Below, piece by piece: positions 26,800 through 40,349 of a DNA stretch of 64,000 bases. This DNA is from Adineta steineri (lineage: Eukaryota > Rotifera > Eurotatoria > Adinetida > Adinetidae): contig CAJNOI010000179.1 of NCBI GenBank assembly GCA_905250115.1, positions 118,814 to 182,813 on the forward strand, written 5' to 3'. The translations under genes and the position numbers were made by a program. The number at the start of each line of letters is the position of its first letter. Within the stretch, counting starts at the first letter, position 1. Below the pieces are notes generated by a model. That model saw only the letters and a list, made by a program, of their open reading frames with translations. It did no database searches and had not been told where the DNA came from.

Positions 26800-28096
26800 T
26801 TATTGTCTTAGCACCAATTGATCTGTTTCAGCAGATTTAATTAATGATAATTCATTAATGAATGATTGTATATTTTCAAAATAATCTTTCATTACTGGTA
26901 AATCATTATGTTTACCAAATGGATATTCATATAATTGACGTTTAGTTGAAGAAAGTGTTTCATTATATAATGTATTTGACATCCATGTTGGAATAAGAGG
27001 ATCAAGTAAACCTGTTAAATAAATACATGGACATTCTATACGACGTACTTTTGGTAATGAATCAAATAAATAAATAAAGCCAATAGATTTTGTTATACCA
27101 ATAACACTTTTAGCATATGTTAAGAAATATTTAGCTATTTCAGGTACAGAAATAAAAGCATTTTCAAATATAGCAACTTTAACACGATTTAATGGATCAC
27201 TAACAAGTTGAATAGCAACAGATGCACCAAGACTTGTACCAAGAACAATTATATTCTCAGGCAAAATTTTTTGTTTATAGATTAAATAATCATAAGCTGC
27301 TTGAGCATCAATATAAAGGCCAAGTTCTGATGGTACGCCAGAACTTTTACCAAAACCTTAAAAAACAAAAAAATTCTTTTATTGATTTCTATCTATATAT
27401 ACTAACCTCGATAATCAATAATTAAAATATTGCAATGAATATTTTCATGAAAAAGTTGTAAAACTTCTAATCTATGTGAAATATTTCCACCTGCACCATG
27501 TAAATATAAAATTGTCGTTGTTGAGTTTATATCTCCCACTTGATAAATCCAATAAGCATGAATAAATTCTCCATCAAGTGTTTGCAAATAAATCGACTGA
27601 TAATCCATATTATATTCATCTGGTGTTTGTTCTAATATATGGGTATTTTCTGGTTCATCATTTGAAAAAATATGTTTATTTTGTAGATTTTCTGTTATTT
27701 TACCTAAGTTTTTTAGATTTTTATTAATTGATTGTTTTTTTTTCATAAATTTTAATACTTACCAAATAAACCTTTATCTTTTCGTACACATGAATGAATA
27801 TAATTAAGTTGTTTTATTAATTGCTTTTCACCTTCATCTATATTTGATGTTGACATTTCACAACGTAATGCATGAATATCGATTATTTCAGCATCAGTTG
27901 GAGGCAATGATCGTGGTCTTGAAAATGAAATATTTCTTCGATTATTATTATTACTATTAACACAATTGGTAACTAATGATGTATTACGTGTATATTCTCG
28001 TAAACTACGTGATTTTTTTATTGTTGAACATGGTGATTTTATTTTTGGTATTTTTAATGATCGATAAGAAGTTATTTGAGGCAAAGTATTTCCCAT
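26800..28096 (-). CDS. Alpha/beta hydrolase, ABHD13/Bem46-like
   Basis: Serine hydrolase of the Bem46/ABHD13 branch; the family includes thioesterases and lipases, and the substrate is unknown. Three exons: 28096 to about 27766 (MGNTLPQITSYRSLKIPKIK, Arg/Ser-rich leader), about 27711 to about 27413, and about 27358 to 26800. The first intron is only about 55 bp (GLFG|KITENLQNKHIF). The hydrolase core has TILYLHGAGGNISHRLEVLQ (oxyanion loop), LIIDYRGFGKSSG, nucleophile elbow GTSLGAS, acid residue in LTGLLDPLIPT and His in FGKHNDLP. The start MGNTLP puts Gly at position 2, so N-myristoylation is possible. ABHD13 itself has an N-terminal membrane anchor; none is seen here. The C-terminus is SAETDQLVLRQ. 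Confidence 0.87.
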
Positions 28097-31000
28097 AATT
28101 AATAATTAAAGATAAACAATAGGAAAATCTAAAAAGAAAAATATTCGATATATATATATATATATATTCATTTAACCGTATAAATTCTTTCTTAGTTATC
28201 ATTTTTGATAAGCTAAGCAATGTATTTATGGATGTCACGTTTCCATGTCTAACTGAACTATGCAATAATTTTTATCTCAACTAACGGCATATAAAAGAAA
28301 AGAATCATTGTATATTTGCCATTGGTAAATAAACATAGATCAGTCAGTATTAACTTCAATCAACACATAGTAATCAAACCACAAATGAGAAAAAAGAATG
28401 GAAAAGAAACAGATCACAAATTGTACAAATAACTAACAGTGATATGAATATAAGATGGATGAACAGCATGAAGTTACTGTTGTTATTACTGTGATATCAA
28501 TAAATGACCTACTACTCATCAGGCTATTATGTATGATAGGACCTTATTTCTATCTTCGTTTCTCTGATCTACTACCGCATTTTCCCTGACTGTCATTCTC
28601 GCTCATCCATAGGCACGTATTACATCAGTCGCTCCTGTCTACTGTTGTTTTCTTCTTCCTCCTCCTTATATTGCTCTCTTTCTCTTTCTCTCTCTCTCCT
28701 TCTCATTTTTTTTTCTTTCCCTAAAGACGTCACGTTACCATTTTTATGGGCTCTTTTTTTTTTGCTAACGGCATCGAACAAAATGGATGTTTGTCTCTTG
28801 TTAGTTACAAAATGAAGCGTACAAAGTATGCCTCATAATGCTAATAATAATCTCTCTAAAAAAAATTAAAGACTCTTCGCTTCATTCCGTCTAGACATTG
28901 ACTGCCATGTTCTATTAACTTCCGGATGACACAAGAATTGTGTCCATCAAATGTACAAAATGTCATAAATATGTACAATAAGTGAAATCTAATATACTCA
29001 ATAGCTGATAAATCTGTCCAATAAAAGAACAAAAAAAAAAGGAAAATGTATACGGTCGAACATTTTTGTACTCACTTTTTGATTCTGTCAAGAAACAAAA
29101 AATAATTTATGTTTAGAAGAAAAAAAAGCCTTCGATCATAATTACTATTAGTAGACAGAACATGTATATACTATCAAACTTTATGCGAGTAAATGATGAC
29201 AATGTATGTTCATTTTACGGTCATAAAGAATTTTATACGTACAAGCGTAAACGATTAATAATAATGAACATAAAACGCCCTTTTACTCTTTAATATTGCG
29301 ATATCTAATTTAGACAAATGTCTTATATGTTTGTAAGGCAATGATAAATGTATAAGATAATAACATATCGATGAAAGACACTGTATTTAAAGTATATATA
29401 TATAGGTTGTAATGATAAACGATAAAATGTGGCCTGTATATAATTTATTCATCCAATAAATTGTTCATTTGTAATACATATCATATAATGTTTATTAGAA
29501 CAATATACGACGCAATATTTTTGTTTTAAGAATAGCTTTTCCAGAGACTTAATCCTTTTTCTTAATAATAAAGATAAATACTTCTAATATATTTGTTTTT
29601 ATTATGACACATATCTTTTTCTTTCTTTCGGATTGTTTTTATTTTTTATTTTTTCTTAATTAGACCAATAGTTTATGTGTGCAGATGTGTTAATAATCAG
29701 TTTTTGTTGTGTAAGTTAGTCATATGCAAAATAGTTATGTATCATAATTAACTATTCATAACTTTTTGAATTCTTAATATATATTACAGATAGTAGAGAA
29801 AAAAAACAATTGTATTCTAATTAGATTTGTTTCCTTTCACTCTTACGTTTTACTGTTTTGACTAAAAATCTATGTTACAAAAAACATCTCATTTTATACT
29901 TGATTAAACAAACATGGGATAGGATAAGGTGTACTTCAATCATTTGTCTATTGATGCAATTTAAGATATGATCAACCAAACATTTTCTAGTTTAAATAAC
30001 AACAAAATTTTCAACAGAAAAAAAATGAAACGTTCTTATACATATGAGGAATACATCTGTCAACAAAGAAATACGTTGATACTACAAAAGCAACATAGAA
30101 CAAGGACAAATGGAAATCAAAATAATATGTATGCATCGTTCATTTCTTTTTATGACTATATTTCAACTGAAGCAGAAATCATTTTTTTTTTCTTGAGTAC
30201 TTCTTCTTCAAGGAGAAGAGATTCTTGAATTATATACGATAATAGAAGAGTGAGAAAGAAAAGAAAAGAAAAACGATTGATATCTCGTTGTTGGTGTAAA
30301 TATGAATAAACGGCTTCTTGTTTTATATGTCTGAAGTTTAACTATGAAACTATCAATAGTTAATAATTCAAAATATGATGACATATGTATGATATAGATT
30401 AAAAACTATTTATCTTCATAAAATGTTGATAATTTCATTATATTATTTCCAAGTTGTTTTAAAATCGAATTGATCTGACCTTTGATAATTCAAAGCATAA
30501 AACGAATACAGTGAACAAATATTGTCCTTGACTATCAAGAGCAAAAGAAATAAATAATAGAATAACCGTTGGGAATAATATACTTTTATCCAGCCGATTT
30601 TATTTTTATTTTAATTAAGTGAAATAGAATTGCTTATTGTTAATAACCATATCTATATATATGCCGTGTTTAACTAGAAAGTTGACTCACTAATATATTA
30701 ACTCATCGTACTAAATATTCTTTGACAGTAAGTGTATCTATGAAAAGTTGTCAACTTCAATTAAGAGTGAGAATTGATTTTAAATTTAATAGTAATTTAA
30801 GTGCAATCTTTCATTAAGAAAAAAAAGAAGACTATTGCTAATTAAAATTCAATAAGTATTTAAAAGATTTTCATATATTAATAATATTCCACAATTAAAC
30901 TTTTTAAAACGATCGTTGAAAGCAATTAATAAATCATAATTGAAGATAACGTGAAAGATATTAAATTTAGAATGACAGTTTATATTTAAATATATTGATA

Positions 31001-31868
31001 GTAAATAGTTAATGTCTTATTTTTCTATTCAACACATATATTATTATAAAATTCGATATTTTATCATTGAAGTTATTTACTATAAAGATTCTTTTAAGTA
31101 CAAATACCATCTGCCATCGCTCTATATATCCGTAACATCACAATAGATAACAAAAAACGATTCTAATGTTCACAAGGCAATCATATAAATTACTATAAAA
31201 CAGAATAAAGCTATCCTTTTATTATAAATATATAAGCAGCTTTTCCTATGCTTAAAATCCATCATATATAGAGCAAAGCTATATTCGTATAAGTGTGCGC
31301 TATTGATTGGGGAAATCTTTTTTGTATTGAATGTGTGACAGCATCAGCATGTTTTCTCCTCATAATTTCGAATAATAGAAAGCAATTCATTGATATTATC
31401 AGTGATCTCTTATAATTAAACTACACAGCAGGTTCTATTCAGATTTATTTTTCTTATCTTTTGTTCTTCGAATCCTTGTTAGAATAGGATATGATATAAG
31501 TGGTACTATTCATAACCAGGGAATCAACCAATCACTTTTTCTATATATAGAATTTATACATACATTGACGAAAGATTTATTTATTTGGAATCGATTAAAA
31601 TGATAGATATAGCTACGATTAAAATAAAAAACCGGGATGAAATAATGTATAGATATATATGATACTAACAAAAATCACATGAGAAAGAAAGACCCAACAG
31701 AAATAGATTAATGTAGTGGAACATTTAAAACATCATAAATGATCAAAGAGATGTCATAGGAAATGAAAAGAAGAAAAGGAAAGCCGTCATCATAATTCAA
31801 TAATCGATTTCATTACACATATTCTTCTTTTTTCGTAATAAAAATCGACTGAAAATTAATAATTAATT
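28097..31868. other. 3.8 kb gene-free AT-rich intergenic DNA
   Basis: Upstream of the hydrolase gene and downstream of GS copy 1. I find TA microsatellites, a pyrimidine-rich stretch (about 28640-28720) and short frames of non-coding composition (such as 29968-30228), but no gene, RNA or mobile element I can support. Confidence 0.5.
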
Positions 31869-33203
31869 TTATGATTCAGGATCTTTTTCACCAAGACATA
31901 CAGTACGAACTATAATATCAGTGACAGCATATGGATCACAATTTGAAGCTGGTCGACGATCTTCTAAATACCCACATTTTTCTTCACCAACTTGACGAGG
32001 AATTCGTACTGATGCACCACGATTAGCTATACCAGCATTAAATTGATTGATCTAAATAGACAAATCTAAATACAAAAAGTATTTCAGTACTATATAATCT
32101 TACATTTGCTGTTTCATGTCGACCAGTGAGTCGAAGTTCATTATTACGACCATATACACTAATATGTGTTTTATGACGTTGTTGAAGTAGTTGAATTGCT
32201 TCATTAATAATTCTATGAATAATCAAAATACATATCTTAGCATATACATTCAATAAAGAAAAATGATTTACTCAATGCCATTCGGTTCTCGCATAGTTTG
32301 AGTTGAGAAATTACAATGACATCCAGCACCATTCCAGTCACCTGGAATTGGTTTTGGATCAAAACTAACTTGAACACCAAATTCTTCAGCAATACGTAAT
32401 AATAAATAACGTGATAACCAAAGTTGATCAGCAGCATCAATTCCTTCACATGGTCCAACTTGATATTCCCATTGAGCAGGCATGACTTCGGCATTTGTTC
32501 CACCTATATTAACTCCAGCATATAAACATGCTTTGTAATGTGCTTCTTCAATATCTCTACCAAGAGCTTGTGATGCACCAACACCACAATAATATGGACC
32601 TTGTGGATGCGGAAATCCACCTTTTGGCCATCCGAATGGCCATCCATCACGATCTAAAAGTGTATATTCTTGTTCAAGTCCAAACCATGGATGTTGATCA
32701 GTTGCAGCTTTCATAGCTTCTACACAGCTGATACGTTTATTTGATGCTATAGAAAATATGCATATTTTGATTAAGAAAAAATAAAGATAGTATTCGATTT
32801 TCTTACAAGTGGGTTCTCTATTATATTTATATGTTTCACACATAACAAGTTTATTTTTTCCAAGCATAAATGGATCATTATAGATAGCTACTGGTTTGAG
32901 ATAAATATCCGAATTTGAACCTTCAGCTTGACCTGTTGATGATCCATCAAAATTCCACCATGATAAATCTTTATGTGATTTTGGTTCTTTATCAACTGTT
33001 CGAGTTTTTGCTATTCAAGAAATAAATAATAATCTGAAGAGGATGTACTCATAAATATTTTGTTTCTTACCTCGAAGATTTTCTCCAGTACCATCAATCC
33101 ATATATAAGTAGCCATAACTTTATTGTCTGGTTGAGGTAATTCCAAATATCGACGAAGTATCGCTTTATCCGTAGAACCAACATTAGTTGATTTTGTATT
33201 CAT
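31869..33203 (-). CDS. GLUL: Glutamine synthetase, copy 1
   Basis: Type II (eukaryotic) glutamine synthetase: glutamate + ammonia + ATP to glutamine, cytosolic decamer. Starts [20 protein letters not shown], then [40 protein letters not shown] (substrate loop), [16 protein letters not shown], then the catalytic core [80 protein letters not shown] and [20 protein letters not shown]. The metal and ATP ligand motifs all look intact. It ends EKDPES. About six exons. It lies 1.6 kb downstream of a second copy in the same orientation. Confidence 0.95.
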
Positions 33204-34819
33204 GATTATACTAATATTTAATAGTTATACTGATCTGTAAACACATAAAACAAAATTATCTATAAACATTTCAATCTCTCTATCTTAACCTTCTTATCAA
33301 TCCTATTACTAATGACACCATAAAAATCTTGTTTTTCTGACATGTTTTGATAGTTTTCTTTTTCTCCTGATTTCATCCTATAGCTTCTAGGGATGTCGAT
33401 GTTCACATATATATATTTTTTTTTTCTTTCTCCTATTCTATTATTAAAAACTTCTTTCAGAATAACTTCATCGATGACAACATAGACGACGAGAAATTTT
33501 ATTTATATATTGAAATTAATCGAATAAAAAACTTTCTTTTCTCCACTAACATTTTCATAAGGAGTCATGCACTATTCTTAATAATATTAAAAAAAGAACG
33601 AGGTACATCAATATATCAAGAAACTAATTATCTCGTAGAGGAAGTTTATTGTAGATCATAAATATCATAAATAGAATTTCTTATTAATAACGTATGTTTT
33701 TTTTTCTTTCGACGATGACAAATAGACAACATTAAGAAACAATATACTATTGTGCTAAGAATATAAGATTCTTGAGTGTTTTTTATCAGAACGAAAAAAA
33801 AACGAGAGAGAGGAAACACAGTTGTTTTGTTTTTCTCGATAGAATAGAACCTCGATGAACACATTTTATTCTAAGCGAGAATGCATATACTTGTAAACAA
33901 TACTAATGGATACCAACAGATTTTTATCCTGAATATCTCTTTATTGTTCAAGTGCCTATTTAAAAGGAAATTAAAGTATTTAACAAATTATCTTTTTTTT
34001 CAAAAAACATTGATTATTATAATACTTTATTTTTCAAAGTTTTCTTACCTATGTATACCTACATTATCGAAGTCATTTCTTTCTTCACACATTGATTCAT
34101 GAATAATATATATTATTATTGAATTCTACTCAAAAACTAGCATAACATCTAGAATAAATTATCACCTTCGATCCGTATAGTTTTGTTGTATGTTTTTCAG
34201 ATTATTATTACGTTTTGACTTGAATCTCTTGTGATATGCCGCTAAGTTTTATGCTTCTTTCTTTCTTTTCTTTTCCTGTCAAATGCTTTATATCTAATTC
34301 TCTTTGACTAATATGAAGCTTTGATCTTCTTGAATGAGACCGGAAAAAAATATCAATACACTCAGAATATACCGAGCGTTAAAATGTTCGCATAAATTAT
34401 ATTCTTTTTATGAAAAATAAATGACGTATAATAATATAATCATTTTTTTGGTTTTAATATATGTTCAATTAAAATCTATCGTATGCGGTTATTATGGTAA
34501 TTTGCATAACGATGAGAAGACATATTCAATGTAAGAAACTATTTTATACCAAAAAATGTGTGACATGAATAGCATACAATCAATAGAAGGACTAAAATCA
34601 GATTTCATTAGAATAAGAATCAAAGTATATATTCGAATGCAAAACGGATTTATTAGTACATCAATCAATTTAATTCATATATCTGAACGTGATTTTAATT
34701 ATAACAGAAATAAGAAACAAATGCATATTGATACTAAAGTGCTATATCTACTCGGTTATATACATCCGCCTACAAATTAGAAAAAAAAAACTATTGATAG
34801 CATAATTTTAAATGATAAA
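33204..34819. other. Intergenic DNA between the two GS genes
   Basis: AT-rich, with poly-T tracts and short frames only. It must contain the promoter of copy 1 and the 3' flank of copy 2; nothing specific recognised. Confidence 0.4.
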
Positions 34820-36132
34820 TTATTCTTTATCAGTAACTGCTTTTCTCGTTGAATAATTTAATGTATCTGAATCTTTTTCACCAAGACATACAGTACGAAC
34901 TATAATATCAGTGACAGCATATGGATCACAATTCGAAGCTGGTCGACGATCTTCTAAATACCCACATTTTTCTTCACCAACTTGACGAGGAATTCGTACT
35001 GATGCACCACGATTAGCTATACCCGCATTGAATTGATTGATCTAAATAGACAATTCTTAATACAAAAATATTTGATTACTATATAATCATACATTTGCTG
35101 TTTCATGTCGACCAGTGAGTCGAAGTTCATTATTACGACCATATACACCAATGTGTGTTTTATGACGAGCTTTAAGTTGAGTAATAGCTTCGTCAATAGC
35201 TCTAAGAGAAACATTTACATAGATCGACTTCTAACAGAGAAAACTTACTCAATACCATTTGGTTCTCGCATAGTTTGAGTTGAGAAATTACAATGACATC
35301 CAGCACCATTCCAATCACCTGGAATTGGTTTTGGATTAAAGCTGACTTGAATACCAAACTCTTCAGCAATACGTAATAGTAAATAGCGTGATAGCCAAAG
35401 TTGATCAGCAGCATCAATTCCTTCACATGGTCCAACTTGATATTCCCATTGAGCAGGCATTACTTCGGCATTTGTTCCACTTATATTCACTCCAGCATAT
35501 AAACATGCTTTGTAATGTGCTTCTTCGATATCTCTACCAAGAGCTTGTGATGCACCAACACCACAATAGTATGGACCTTGTGGATGAGGAAATCCACCTT
35601 TTGGCCATCCGAAAGGCCAACCATCACGATCTAGAAGTGTGTATTCTTGTTCAAGTCCAAACCATGGATGTTGATCAGTTGCAGCTTTCATAGTTTCTTC
35701 ACATTTAAATCGTTTGTTTGATGCTATAGAAAATACATGTAATAACTAAATAAATATATATTTATGTTACAAACCAGTTGGCTCTTTATTATATTTATAT
35801 GTTTCACACATAACAAGTTTATTTTTTCCAAGCATAAATGGATCATTATAGATAGCTACTGGTTTGAGATAAATATCAGAATTTGAACCTTCGGCTTGAC
35901 CTGTTGATGATCCATCAAAATTCCACCATGGTAAATCTTTATAGGATTTTGGTTCTTGATCAATAGTTCGAGTTTTACCTATTTATCTCAATGATGTAGA
36001 TAAAATATTAAAAGATACTTCATATCTACCTCGAAGATTTTCTTCCGTCCCATCAATCCAAACATAAGTAGCCATGATTTTGTCATCAGGCTGTGGCAAA
36101 TCTAGATAACGACGAAGAACACCTTTATCCAT
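34820..36132 (-). CDS. GLUL: Glutamine synthetase, copy 2
   Basis: Same enzyme as copy 1. Starts [20 protein letters not shown]; the ATG at 36130-36132 is the first in frame, giving an N-terminus about ten residues shorter than copy 1. All class II motifs are present ([71 protein letters not shown]). The C-terminus is longer than in copy 1 ([19 protein letters not shown]). The large central exon differs from copy 1 at only about three of 148 residues, while the first exon and the exon [20 protein letters not shown] differ much more. Confidence 0.95.
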
Positions 36133-36965
36133 AGCAGCTGTATTTGTAGTGAGTATAATGTCTCGATTATGAAGTATCAGAATATATGCGTTTGAATGTT
36201 TCTCTTCTTGATCGGCGACGATTATATATGTGTAAATTAAGTTTATATGCAGACGGGAAAAATTAAGAGAATAATAACGACAAAAGTTCGTTCTTTTCTT
36301 TTTCTTTGCTCTTCTTCTTCTTCGTCGCCTCCTACGTGCTCAATTTGTCACCAAGTGATCACGCATTAGACATGCAGTAGTCATGCATTTCTCGTCGTCC
36401 TACGTTGAAAAGACACTAAGAGAAAATGATTGTAATACAAACTCAGTGATCTTGTATGTTAGGTATATATGAAACTTAGTTATATAATATTAGTACTCTT
36501 TAAAGCATAGAATGAAGATTTTTAAATAAACAAATATATATATATATACATAGCCCGATCACTTGTACTCGATCGAATATAGACATTAAAATAAACATAT
36601 TTTATTTATCTAAAGAATTCTTTTGTTATTTTGAATATTTTTCTTAAAGATAAAATAATTATTACATATATATATACATTTTATTCACTATAAAAGCTCA
36701 TCTGAGTAAAAAGACACAGTAATGTCTAAATGATTACTTTTTGATTATCAATTGTCAAATTATCTAAACGAACTAGACAATGTTCATATCATTTACTAAA
36801 TAATTAGACAAAAGAAAACAAAACATCATTCTTGACTAAAATACAAAAAAAAACATCCAATAATGACAAAAAAAAAGAGTCATGCATTCATTTATATAGA
36901 GATGCTGTTATAAGCAGTAAATATGAAGACCAGCTTCACTTCTTTGTAAAAAAAAACACAAAATT
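36133..36965. other. Promoter side of GS copy 2 / 3' flank of CCP gene
   Basis: AT-rich; no gene seen. Contains a TCTTCTTCTTCTTCG tract at about 36310. Confidence 0.4.
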
Positions 36966-39900
36966 TTATCCTGTAAAGATAATATTTGGTTGTACATGAT
37001 TTTCTAATAAGATAAAAGAAAAATGTTTTGTGAATAATAATAAACTTATATGAAAAAGAAACCTTACCAAGAATACATCGTGGTCTTTCAGCTGGCATCC
37101 ATTGACCATGATTACATGTTAATCCAGTTGGACCATGAAGAACATATCCTATATAAAGGAAACACTTTTTTTTGCAATAAAAACTAATCTAATATCCTTA
37201 CCTAAATCACATTCAAATTCAATTGTTCGTCCGTGATGTACATTTGGTATATATGCACGAAATTCACGTCGAATTGGTACTGGTGATATACGTTCATCTT
37301 TAAGTACGACATAGATTTGTCCATGTAATAATGGACCAGGATTAGCACAAAAGACTAAAAATATTTTTGTTTATTATATATCATTGTATAAGAAATACGA
37401 AAACGGCTGATGTTTTTCTTTCATTATGATATAAAATGAGTTCCTATTGTACAATAAAGCTTACTTTATTTATAGTAAATGATTCTCAAGAACTAATTCT
37501 TATTTTAGACTAAAAATCAAGAAGATTTATTATTACCTGGTAAACATCGAGGTAGTTCTTTAGGTAACCATGAACCATATTGACATGTTAATTTTGCTAA
37601 ATTATTATATTCAAGTTTATAACCTGGAAAACATCTATATCTTGCTTGAGAATCATGTGCTGTTGAACGAAATATTGTTCGACCATTAGGTATTGTTGGT
37701 GGATGTTCTTTACATGACAATGGTATACATTGTGGATGATGAGATAATTTTCCATTTTCAAGACATTCAACAATTGCTGAACTATTTATTGGTTGATGAT
37801 CTTGAATACATGTATAAGAAAATGATGTACCAATTTCAAATAATGTTCCAGATGGAATTGTTGTATTAACGATATTACGTAAGAAAAGTGTATGAGGAAC
37901 AGTACACATTATTGGTATTTGATGACAAACTGGTTGTTTAGAAAGAGTTCCATTAATACAATGTATTGTTCCATTATTTAATGAAGGTAAACTATTATTA
38001 CTACAAGTAAAATGAACTTGTTCTCTATGTCGATAGAATGGTTTTGAATATATGACATGTTCATTTTTAACTCGACAACCTAAATTATAAAAATTTATAG
38101 GATAGAATTTTTTGTTTGAATTTCATTTACCATTGAAACATTTTAATATTTTTGGTAAAATTTTTCCTCTACGACAATGTATTCGATGACGACGTCGAGA
38201 ATTTCCACATATATATTCTAAATGATGACCATCATTGATTTGTTGATTTGATGAATGAAGATTTAAATAACGAGCATTTGAAGGTAATGATGGAATTGAA
38301 CAAGAAATTGGTTCTATAAGTAAAGAAAAACAGAATTGATTTGAATTAATATAAAAATCAATACAATAAACCTTTGCATTTAGGAATTTTCGGTGACCAA
38401 CTACCATTCATATGACATTTCGAAATATGTGAACCACTTAATGTTAAATTTGATGGACAATGAAATTTTACTTTTGAACCAATTGAATATTGTAATGAAG
38501 TATTATTTGATGAAGATTTAATATAACCATTAAAAAGTTTTTGAGGATCTTCACATATTATTCCTAGATATGAAATTTTCTTTTTTGTAAAATAGAAAAG
38601 AAGAAAAGAAAATTAAAACTTACGTTTACATATGGGTGGTGTTGGTTGCCATTGATATGAAATACATTTTAAAACTGCTGATCCTTGTAATTGATAACCA
38701 TCTTGACAAATATATTGAATAGTTTCATTCGTTGTTCGATCAGGTTGAATTATTTCACCATAGGAAACTGTCGGAGGTGACCCACATGTTTTTTCTAAAA
38801 GCTTAAAATTTAAAAAATGCTTAGATTCTATTTTGTATTTACTTCGACAAAGTGGCATTGCTCCAGACCATAAGCCATTTTCTTGACAAGCTCTAGTTGT
38901 AGATTCTCCAATAAGTTCAAAACCATCATTACAAAAAAATGCTATTATATTTGGATAATCAAATCGTTCACCACTTAAAAATCCATTACGTAATATACCC
39001 GGTGAACCACAATCAATAGCTATTTTAAAATAGATAATAATTCAAAAAAATATAATATTTATCACTTACGAGTGCATTTTAATGTTGCAAATGTCCATTG
39101 ACCTAGAAAAGTACATTCTGATTTCGTTGTACCATTTCTATATATTATAACAAAAGAAATAAATGTATTTCATTGTATTCTTTTGAACATACCCAATATA
39201 ACCAGTTAAACATGTATATGTAACTGAATAACTAGCATGAAATGTAGTTATTGTACTTGGAATATCATTAACTGCATTATTTATATCAGGTGGTCGATTA
39301 CAAAAAACTAATAGTAATTAAAAGACAAAAAGAAAAAGTCAATTTACATTAATATGTCGTTTTAATTATATCACAATTATGTTTAATTCAATGAACATTA
39401 TAACAAGTCTAGACTTTTATACATATATATACATAATAGAAATAGAACACCTAAGTTGATATCTTATGTTGTTATCTCGATATATGTGATAAAGTCATCA
39501 ATAGATGATCATCTTGACATATTCAATTAATAATACCTTCTTTCGTACAATACGGAACAGAATCCGTTGGTCCCCACCACATATCACCTTGACAATTTCG
39601 ATGTTTTGAACCTTCAAGTACAAAACCTGGATCACATTCATAGGTTGCACGTGAACCAAATTTATTTTCATTTGAATATATGATCTTTCCATTTTCCGGA
39701 AGTGTTAGAAAAGGACAACTAACACCTAAATTTAAGAAAAAATTAAAAAAATAGTTACAATCACATGTATAAAAATTTTACCTCGTTTTATACATGACAT
39801 GCCACAATCATAATCACATAAACATGAACGATATCGACTTCGACAATCGCTATCATCAAAACATGATTTAAAACATCGTCGTTGTCGAGTTACATCACGT

Positions 39901-40349
39901 TTACGTGGACAATATGAAAGATCTCGTATCCAATAAGCTAAAAATATATATATACACCCCCGATAGATCAGACTGATTAATCGAATTTTAAATATTCACT
40001 CTATTGTCATAGAAACAAAACAATCGCAAAGTCTATTAAAATAACATTAGTTCAATTTGATTGCTCCTCCTCTTTTTGACCTTGTTTTACTTTATTTCTT
40101 CATTCAATAAAAACTAAAAAGTTGATTGCTACCTAAATTACTTTTGTCTACACATATAGATGTCAAATAAAGTAAATGCTTCTATTATGTTTATTATTTT
40201 AACTTGAACTTTTTCAATAGACTATTTTTTCTTCTTCTTCTTCTTCAAAAATACAAATTAAGATTTTTACCTTGAGATAAACTTATACATTCCCATAGTA
40301 ATAAGAATTGTAGAAGATAATAAGTCGTATCGATTATTTCTGTTCGCAT
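36966..40349 (-). CDS. Secreted WAP + about ten CCP (sushi) domain protein, LEV-9-like architecture
   Basis: Signal peptide: MRTEIIDTTYYLLQFLLLWE then CISLSQ. Next is a Cys-rich domain with eight cysteines (YCPRKRDVTRQRRCFKSCFD, DSDCRSRYRSCLCDYDCGMS, CIKRG) that fits a WAP four-disulfide core. A run of CCP/sushi modules follows, usually one exon each, with the C...Y.C..G....G...C...G.W....P.C pattern (for example YECDPGFVLEGSKHRNCQGD; CNDGFELIGESTTRACQENG; CQDGYQLQGSAVLKCISYQW). I count about ten. The last coding exon seems to hold only two bases and TAA (36966-36970), ending RPRCILG. No membrane helix, so extracellular. WAP + CCP repeats is the layout of nematode LEV-9, which helps cluster acetylcholine receptors; a role here is inference. 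It is divergent from the TLK gene. Confidence 0.82.

Noticed and set aside
29968..30228. 86-residue plus-strand frame
   Set aside because: Low-complexity, no family features, isolated in gene-free DNA.
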